The notes under the pieces were generated by a model. The model saw nothing but the letters and a program-made list of their open reading frames with translations, had not been told where the DNA came from and did not search any database. A DNA stretch of 64,000 nucleotides from Pagrus major (taxonomy: Eukaryota; Chordata; Actinopteri; Spariformes; Sparidae): positions 18,934,660 through 18,998,659 of the forward strand of contig NC_133235.1 in assembly GCF_040436345.1 (NCBI RefSeq), written 5' to 3'. Below are positions 57,810-64,000 of this stretch, in pieces. A program made the translations under genes and the position numbers. Every line of letters begins with the position of its first letter. The first letter of the stretch is position 1.

Positions 57810-59024
57810 ATGGTTTTCGGTGAGCGCCGGTCCTTGGAGCGCACAATACGCACGGCCGTTTTGGCACTGCTGCTTTACGCACAGGCCGGTTTGGGCTTCT
57901 CAGTCGCCGGACAGCAGGATACCACCTGCGAGGCCAACGGCAGCATTTACTTCGTGGGGGAATGGTATTTTCTGGACTCTGATCACTGCACCCAGTGTGA
58001 GTGCACCTCCGAGGGCTCCGCATGTTCCCGCACTGAGTGCACCTCTCTCCCGGCTGCGTGCATCCATGTCAGCCACTACCCCACCGACTGCTGCCCCAGG
58101 TGCGAGAAGATCGGGTGTGAGTACCGAGGGGTGGTGTACGAACTGGGGCAGAACTTCCAGGTAATTCTCAAAGCGATAACACATGCAACGATGGGCATGA
58201 CCACGACTTCCACTCCTGTTATTAGGGCCTGAAAATGTTTAAAATGTTCCTGTCTTTTCTTATATAAAATCAGAATATAGGCTTAAATCCAACAAAACTT
58301 CTGCAGTAGCTGTTCAGCTCTTGGGACTACCTACCTACCTCACAGCTCATGTTCACATTAGGGGTAAAACCTGGGATTAGGGGGTCTTTTCATTTTAAGG
58401 GGTCACAAATCAAAATATTATTATAAATATCAGGAATTGCTGGTAAAAAATAGAGTCTAGTTGTGCTGTTATTTGTGCTGGCTTATAATTTGAATTAAAA
58501 TTCAGCTTATTTGACTTTACATTAAGGCTACAGAGCTGCCAGCCGATCTTATTTGAAGAAAGGGCCAACACATTGCCCCAAAGTTCAAAACTATCTGTAA
58601 ATATACAAAGTGTTTATCACACAGGTATCACAGAAGCAAAGGTGAGCTGTGGCATAATACTGTTTATGTGTAAACTCAGGGCTTTTGGTCTGTTTCATGG
58701 AGGTTTCTGTGACTACTGTTCCCCATCAGTCAAATATGCACAAGTACATTGTTAAGATGAGGCTCCCAACCGACAACAATTTCTCCAAGCCTGTGTGTTA
58801 TAACTGTATGAGAGAAGAAACCTTATAACCTGTATCTTTTTCAGCGTATTTCCTTCTAAAAGTCTGAACCAGTGCATTACACTATGGTATGTTGGTGTGT
58901 AACTTGAGTATACAGCAGGGAATTGGAGGTAAATGGCGCCCCCTTTTGAGATGGCATGAGGAGGGCTTTGTGAGAGGTGCTGGTTAGATATATGATCCAT
59001 GTTGAGTCTCACTCTGTTTGTGTA

Positions 59025-59063
<39 letters not shown>

Positions 59064-59562
59064 TGTTTCGCAGCCATCAGAATGTGAGCAGTGCACTTGT
59101 GACAACGATGGCATTGCTCGCTGTCTAGTTGCAGATTGTGCCCCTCCACCATGTGTCAACCCCGTCTACCAGCCCGGGAAATGCTGCCCGGAATGTCAGG
59201 ACGGTGAGTCGAAAATAGCAAAAGAAAAGTAGAAAGTAAAACTTATAAAACGGGAGACTTATCTTCTCAATCTTCTCTCGCATACTGTCCACTTGACTTT
59301 ATGTGTTTTAGTTTGTAGTATCTGTTCTGCAGCTGCAGTCACATTTACCTCTGTAATTCATCTCCCTCCAGGTCCTAACTGCTACGTCAATGCGTCACGC
59401 AGCCAGGTGATCCCTGCAGGAGAGCCCGTCTGGGTCGACTCCTGCACCAAGTGCCGGTGTCATGATGGCCAGGATGCCGGCTACTGGGAGGGGAACCGTC
59501 TCGCAACCTGCTCCCGCCTCAAGAACTGTACACCTGAACAACTGTCCACTCAGAAAAACTGA
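57810..59562 (+). CDS. Secreted VWC-domain protein, brorin (VWC2/VWC2L) family
   Basis: Three coding exons, 57810-58160, 59074-59203 and 59372-59562 (672 nt, 223 aa, about the length of VWC2L). A signal peptide is visible (RTIRTAVLALLLYAQAGLGF). Cys-rich VWC repeats follow: one from C40 to about residue 98 (DHCTQCECTSEGSACSRTEC ... CCPRC), one from about 102 to 158 (YELGQNFQPSECEQCTC ... VADCAPPPCVNPVYQPG, CCPEC), and a third half-repeat GPNC ... VIPAGEPVWVDSCTKCRC. The VADC..P.CVNPVY and GPNC...IPAG blocks are diagnostic of the VWC2 family, whose members antagonise BMP signalling in nervous tissue. Divergence from VWC2L suggests a separate paralogue, so no symbol is given. The ATG precedes the signal peptide; exon phases are 0 and 1. 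A TG repeat adjoins the exon 2 acceptor. Confidence 0.92.
59027..59062. repeat. (TG)18 microsatellite at an exon acceptor
   Basis: An uninterrupted TG run ends 11 bases before the exon 2 start (59074) of the VWC gene. It occupies the place of the polypyrimidine tract. Confidence 0.96.
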
Positions 59563-61400
59563 TTCACTCTATCAGCAGAGAACCAGCTGTTAATATACAA
59601 AATATACAATCCCCCATGACGGATCACCTCCACACCTTCCAACCCTCCTCTGCAGCTGAACATGTCAGCGGTATTGCTAGTTTTTCGGGAACAGAAGTGA
59701 ACAAGAACCAAAATATCATTCTAAAAAGTCATCAGAAGAGATCAGCTGCCATTCCACAAGGACCAAGATTTCTGAATACAGATGAGACCCACTGGTCCGT
59801 CACTTTGGTGGACAAGGCCGGCCCTTTATCAGGCCTTAGCTGCATGTTACAAACAAGGTCAAAATTCAAGGCTGATTCACAAGACTGATTCAAAGCTCCA
59901 TGCCCTCTGAATGTCAGTGGGTTTTTGCAATTTGATTAACTGCTTTTGAAAACCAAAGTACACTATCAACTGCATTATAATGTAACCTTGTGGTTATTTT
60001 AGTGTATATTGTGCTTCCATGGTGCATATTCCTAAATGATGTTGTCTTTAATCAAATTACCACAAACTAACTGAGACACAGGCACATTGTGGCCAGGTAG
60101 CATTACTGTTCTCCAGCATAGAAGTACTGGTTGGTACATATAAAATGGATAGAGGATTGGCAGAGATCATTAGGGGCCCAACAGCAAGTATTTTACTGTG
60201 GCCCACTAAGATTAATCTGGCCATATGTGAAGAAGAAGAGACACAATTTTATCCCACCAGAAGAAGAGGAATAGATGAATCGTAGTCTTTGACAACAAAC
60301 GAAAGCCGGATTATAACTCTTTGTATTAATAATGTGGACTGCAGCAGTGATGTAAAAACTAGATGTTTGATTTGCAGGGCTTCAACACCCTGATCCCTCG
60401 TACTCCTACAGAAAATCTATACTTAAATAAATCTGACAGGAACTACAAAAAACAGAGCTGACCCTTGAAAGGTCACCGCACTCCAGACATTTAACCTTTA
60501 ATATTTTATCTGCGTTTCCATGGTTTCTTCAAAAAGTTTGATTAGACTATTATGTTTTTAGAAAGACAGATTATTAAGCTTTTATATGAGATAGTTTCCC
60601 AGGAGGTATTTTTTTTAAACACTTGGAAACAACTAGCAACATAACAACGCCAATGAGATTATTGGATGATGAGAAATTGTAATTGACCTGTCACGGTTTG
60701 ATGCAGCACCCAAATGTTTGCACAGCTGTGATGCAATTTAGAGTAGGAAGTGGCTGAGCGAGGCAATTAACGATTTGTAACTGTTCTATATATTCTGCAG
60801 TTCAATTTCCATGTTAATTGAAATAGAATGTATGAGACTGCGGCCTAACGTATGAGTGTACAGTAGCTGTCGACACAGGCGATATTTGAAAACAGGGTTT
60901 CATTTAATGGAACGTTATTTGTTCATGTAAACTGTAGAGCCGGAGCAATAATCTGTAATTTACCGATGTATTAGTTTTCCACAAGAAAGACTGTGTAGAG
61001 TGTGTAGTGTATGATGAAATGTAGCATGAAGTATCATTTTATGTAGGTTTATATGCAGCACATCGTCCTATTGTTATGTCGTTATCTACCATTTTAATCA
61101 CAAGGGACCTTTGAATGACAACCAAAAATAATAATGTCTTGTAATATGTTTACGTGCAGTGTTGCAGCCTATAATGGCATTTACTTTACTGCATATTTAA
61201 GACTCCCAAGCTGCTGCCGTTTGAAGTATATCACCATAACTGCCATTATCCTCCGTGAAATGCTTCTTTATGCAAGTTTTAGGGCTATGGACATTTTTTA
61301 AATCTTATTTTATCAGGATACTGTAGGACTGAATACACCCGTACTGTATTTTCAACATTTTCTAAGGAGACTAAATAAAATATGACAACTGTGTTTCCAT
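59563..61400 (+). other. Probable long 3' UTR of the VWC gene
   Basis: No further exon is seen. The first strong AATAAA on the plus strand in suitable context is at 61374-61379, giving a 3' UTR of about 1.8 kb. Extent inferred. Confidence 0.45.
61374..61379 (+). terminator. Candidate poly(A) signal of the VWC gene
   Basis: AATAAA followed by a TGTGTT-containing downstream region. Confidence 0.45.
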
Positions 61401-61486
61401 AGCTATCATCTTAATGTCTGTGTTATTACAAAGAAACAAGGCTAAATGCATAGTTTGGCATTTGGAGATCATCAGCCTTTTAGCTT

Positions 61487-62229
61487 AGCTTAGCATAAAG
61501 ACTGGAATCAAAGGGAAACAGCTAGCCTGCCTCATTTTCTTAAAGGTGTAACTTGTTTAATGTGGCCAGAAAAGATACGGCATGTATAGCCAGAAAAAAA
61601 TTTAGCATCTGGAGTGTGAATCGGGGTTGAATTGAGGAAAGACAAACCAAGACTGCTCTGGTGAGTTTTTTTTTAGTTTATGTCGAGTTGGAATGAAGTT
61701 CCAGAGGCAGTTAAGCTTGTCTTAGTTCAGTCACAGGAAGAAACTTGAATTCAGAAGGTGTACAGTTGTATTTTTCTGTTAAGTAAGGAAAATAAAAGTC
61801 TGATTATTTCATTTCTTGGCATTTTGTGAGGTCATTTTGTTCTGGCATATGTCTGCCAGCTGAAACTGCAGGGGCTATTGGACTTTAGCCTCTTGCTGGC
61901 ACAAAGTTGTACTGCAGACAGGATGGGCACTGGGGCTACCTGGTTGGCATCAGCTAATTAGCTGACTTAAGTAGACAGTACACAGATGTCTTTAACATTA
62001 CACCAACACTGGCCTTATGTTAGAAAATGCTCCTTTAATCTGTACAAAAACAAGTACAAGCTTTATGTGCTGCATATTTCTTCTCCCTTTTTTTCTATTC
62101 TTTATAATCGGATTAAACAAACAAGATACAACATGTCATTAAGAGAGCTTCAGAGGTTGGTGGGAGGAAGGATTTGTTACATCAGAGCCAGACTTGCTGT
62201 TTCCCCATTTCCAGTCTTTATGCTAAGCT
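61487..62229. repeat. Element with inverted ends, 743 bp
   Basis: AGCTTAGCATAAAGACTGGA at the left is the reverse complement of TCCAGTCTTTATGCTAAGCT at the right; the match continues into GGGAAACAGC/GCTGTTTCCC. The interior is noncoding. It is a common percomorph repeat type, here downstream of the VWC gene. Confidence 0.75.
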
Positions 62230-62235
62230 ACACTA

Positions 62236-63000
62236 GTTGTATAGCCTTATATTTATCGTCCAAACATGAGAGAGGTGTCAATCTTCTCTGCAAATTCCCT
62301 TCAAAATTGTCTGTTTTACTATTCCTTAAAGTGGAGTTACATTGTACTGCCTAAAATTAAAGGGAACAGATACGAACAACAACCACAAATCATGTCTTGT
62401 CTCATGCTGGATGTACACACCAGCTCTATGAAAACTTCATGTAAAATATTCCAAATAAAAACACCTTTTCATGTCCATTAAAATTCTCTCTCTTCTCAAC
62501 TCTCTTCGCTTTGCTCCCGAGTTGCGACTTTTTACTTTATTTGAGCAGTTTTGCTGTCTGGCTCCTCTCTGAGAGGATGCCATCCTGATTTCCCTGCAGA
62601 GCTTTTCTGCTGACAGTTGGGGGGGTAGTGCTCCCTGCAAAACAATAAAAAAAAGTGGGGGGTGAGACGAAGAGATACCTTTACTTTGTTGCATTAAAGA
62701 GATGTTTATACTATTGGGAGGGTGGCAGGAAGGACAGCAAAGAGAAAATGAATGAATGTAATCACATAGGGTGGTAAAGCATTTTAGTCCTCCAACTCGC
62801 TGGGACCGCACAGAGAAAACACTTACACAGTTGCTAAAACTGCAGATATTACACGAGAAAGCTGTGGGATTACTTCAGTCTGCAGGTGAAAACTCATTTA
62901 TTACGAAAGTTTCTACTCATCCCCCAGAGTGAGTGAGACAAACAACAATCACAGTAACACACAAACACATAAAGAACCGACAACACCGCAGTTTAATCTT
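62236..63000. other. Intergenic, no gene seen
   Basis: Short ORFs only, without recognisable motifs. A G-rich run with A tracts lies near 62615-62665. Confidence 0.4.
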
Positions 63001-63010
63001 TAACCATCAG

Positions 63011-63016
63011 ATTTAT
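63011..63016 (-). terminator. Poly(A) signal for the gene at the right edge
   Basis: AATAAA on the minus strand, about 70 bp past the stop at 63086. Confidence 0.55.
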
Positions 63017-63085
63017 TGATTGTATAGAAAAAGTAGGTTTGATATGACATAATGCATTCTATATAAGATATAACATTTTCAACAT

Positions 63086-63484
63086 TCAATGTACAAAAAA
63101 ACCATAGCTAGAGATACAGTAAATGTTTAAAAATTGCCCAACAGGCCTGAAAGTCCTGTCCGCTCTCTGCAGCAGACGAGCCAAAAATGTATTTGAAAAA
63201 AACGTTTCAAATACTTCGACCACCTGAGGTTTGCTTGACAGCTGGAACGGCATCAAAAGTCCACTAAGAAACATCAAGCGCTCCTCGCGGCTTATTCTCA
63301 AGTAAAGGAAACGTTTCAAATACCATTTTTGCTGAAGTTTCTGTTGCTGATCTTTACATCTATATTCCAAGTTACCGTTTATACACAGCGGGGCCGTGTC
63401 TCGCTCTACAGCACGCATTCTGTCAAATACCAGTGACTCCTCAGCTCGTTCTTTCTTCATGTAACTGACCTCGTAGAAGGTTGC
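63086..63484 (-). CDS. Terminal exon of an unrecognised gene (5' part outside window)
   Basis: An open frame of 132 codons follows a minus-strand acceptor (CATTACAG|GCAACC; AG 63486-63485) and ends with TGA at 63086, followed by a poly(A) signal. It reads ATFYEVSYMKKERAEESLVF, then many charged residues, KWYLKRFLYLRISREERLMF, and a hydrophobic/Phe-rich part (VEVFETFFSNTFLARLLQRA). The composition (Glu/Arg/Lys helices, few low-complexity runs) looks coding, and phase 0 entry is assumed. I do not recognise the family. It could instead be a lineage-specific gene with its Met inside the exon (MKKERAEESL at 63460). Confidence 0.5.
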   Translation of the reverse strand, partial: ATFYEVSYMKKERAEESLVFDRMRAVERDTAPLCINGNLEYRCKDQQQKLQQKWYLKRFLYLRISREERLMFLSGLLMPFQLSSKPQVVEVFETFFSNTFLARLLQRADRTFRPVGQFLNIYCISSYGFFVH

Positions 63485-63524
63485 CTGTAATGTGTCACAG
63501 TAGCCTTGATGAAGCTAGAATTTT

Positions 63525-63973
63525 TTAAAGGGGCACTCCACAGGTTTTATGCATATATTCCTATTTAAAACCTTTATTTAAACAATATCCTCAATGTTAA
63601 TTATCATATAAATATGGGACTCAATGATAATGTCATAGTCAAGTTTATGTTATAACCAGTTTTAAGAGGCTTTAATAGGGTTGGACAATTATTCAATATT
63701 ATATCCATATATTTTGGATGGTATTATACTGTGATATAGTATATGTGTTGTCTTTTCCTTGTTTTAAAGGCTGCATTACAGTTGAGTGATGTAAAAAGTC
63801 TTTATATCAACATTACTCATGATTAGTACATTTATCAGGAACTTTTCAGGAGATTCATGAATCACACAACCCAACTGACATGTTGTTTCAATTTTGATGA
63901 TTCCTTTTTCTTTTTCTATCTCTTAAAAGTGTGTGTGGAAGTAAAAACATTAAACCGTGGAGTGCCCCTTTAA
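63525..63973. mobile_element. MITE with perfect 17-bp inverted ends and TTAA boundaries
   Basis: TTAAAGGGGCACTCCAC at the left is exactly matched by GTGGAGTGCCCCTTTAA at the right. 449 bp, AT-rich, noncoding. The TTAA at each end could be a piggyBac-type target duplication or simply part of the repeat. It lies in the intron before the right-edge terminal exon. Confidence 0.85.
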
Positions 63974-64000
63974 CACTGTAAGAATGGTAACAATCAAACC

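Noticed and set aside
59616-59888. 90-codon plus-strand frame after the VWC gene
   Set aside because: It lies in the probable 3' UTR; no signal peptide or Cys pattern, and no acceptor in phase.

Overview
The window looks like a teleost fish nuclear genome. It has compact vertebrate genes with GT-AG introns, two finTRIM-type TRIM genes (a fish-expanded family), long CA/TG/AT microsatellites, and many small non-autonomous DNA transposons of types common in ray-finned fish. I found no prokaryotic, CRISPR, retroviral or LTR-type signal. Gene models were built by hand from ORFs, splice consensus and codon-phase bookkeeping. Every multi-exon model below closes in frame from its first listed exon to its stop.

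Layout. (1) 1-1.9 kb, + strand: the last three coding exons of eef1b2. (2) 2.0-12.2 kb, - strand: two tandem finTRIM-like E3 ligases with the same RING/B-box/coiled-coil exon plan. The downstream copy ends in a B30.2/SPRY domain. The upstream copy has no SPRY and ends in a single hydrophobic helix. (3) 15.3-20.9 kb, - strand: a tandem pair of them6-like genes (HotDog-fold, ER-membrane thioesterase family) with identical two-coding-exon structure. (4) 22.3-33.0 kb, - strand: a 24-exon gene whose conceptual product of about 1046 aa joins a SAM domain, two ubiquitin-like segments, an uncharacterised middle, a VWA domain with an intact MIDAS, a ubiquitin-conjugating (E2) domain with its catalytic Cys, and a C-terminal U-box (E3). 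I know of no named vertebrate protein with this architecture, and it is the most interesting item in the window. (5) 33-37.6 kb: intergenic or upstream sequence with an 856-bp hAT-type element, an (AT)n tract and an ISRE-like motif. (6) 37.7-56.5 kb, - strand: ccdc24, eight coding exons, with a long Ser/Thr-rich C-terminal extension compared with the human protein. (7) 57.8-59.6 kb, + strand: a three-exon secreted VWC-domain protein of the brorin (VWC2/VWC2L) family, divergent from ccdc24 and followed by a long 3' UTR. (8) 63.0-63.5 kb, - strand: the terminal exon of a gene I do not recognise, whose 5' part lies beyond the right edge.

How the genes relate. The two TRIMs and the SAM-UBL-VWA-E2-U-box gene all carry ubiquitin-ligation modules and share one strand within about 31 kb, separated by the them6 pair. 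Fish finTRIMs are known antiviral-response genes. Whether the fused E2/E3 gene belongs to the same response is inference, supported only by one ISRE-like motif upstream. eef1b2, them6, ccdc24 and the VWC gene look like ordinary, unrelated neighbours.
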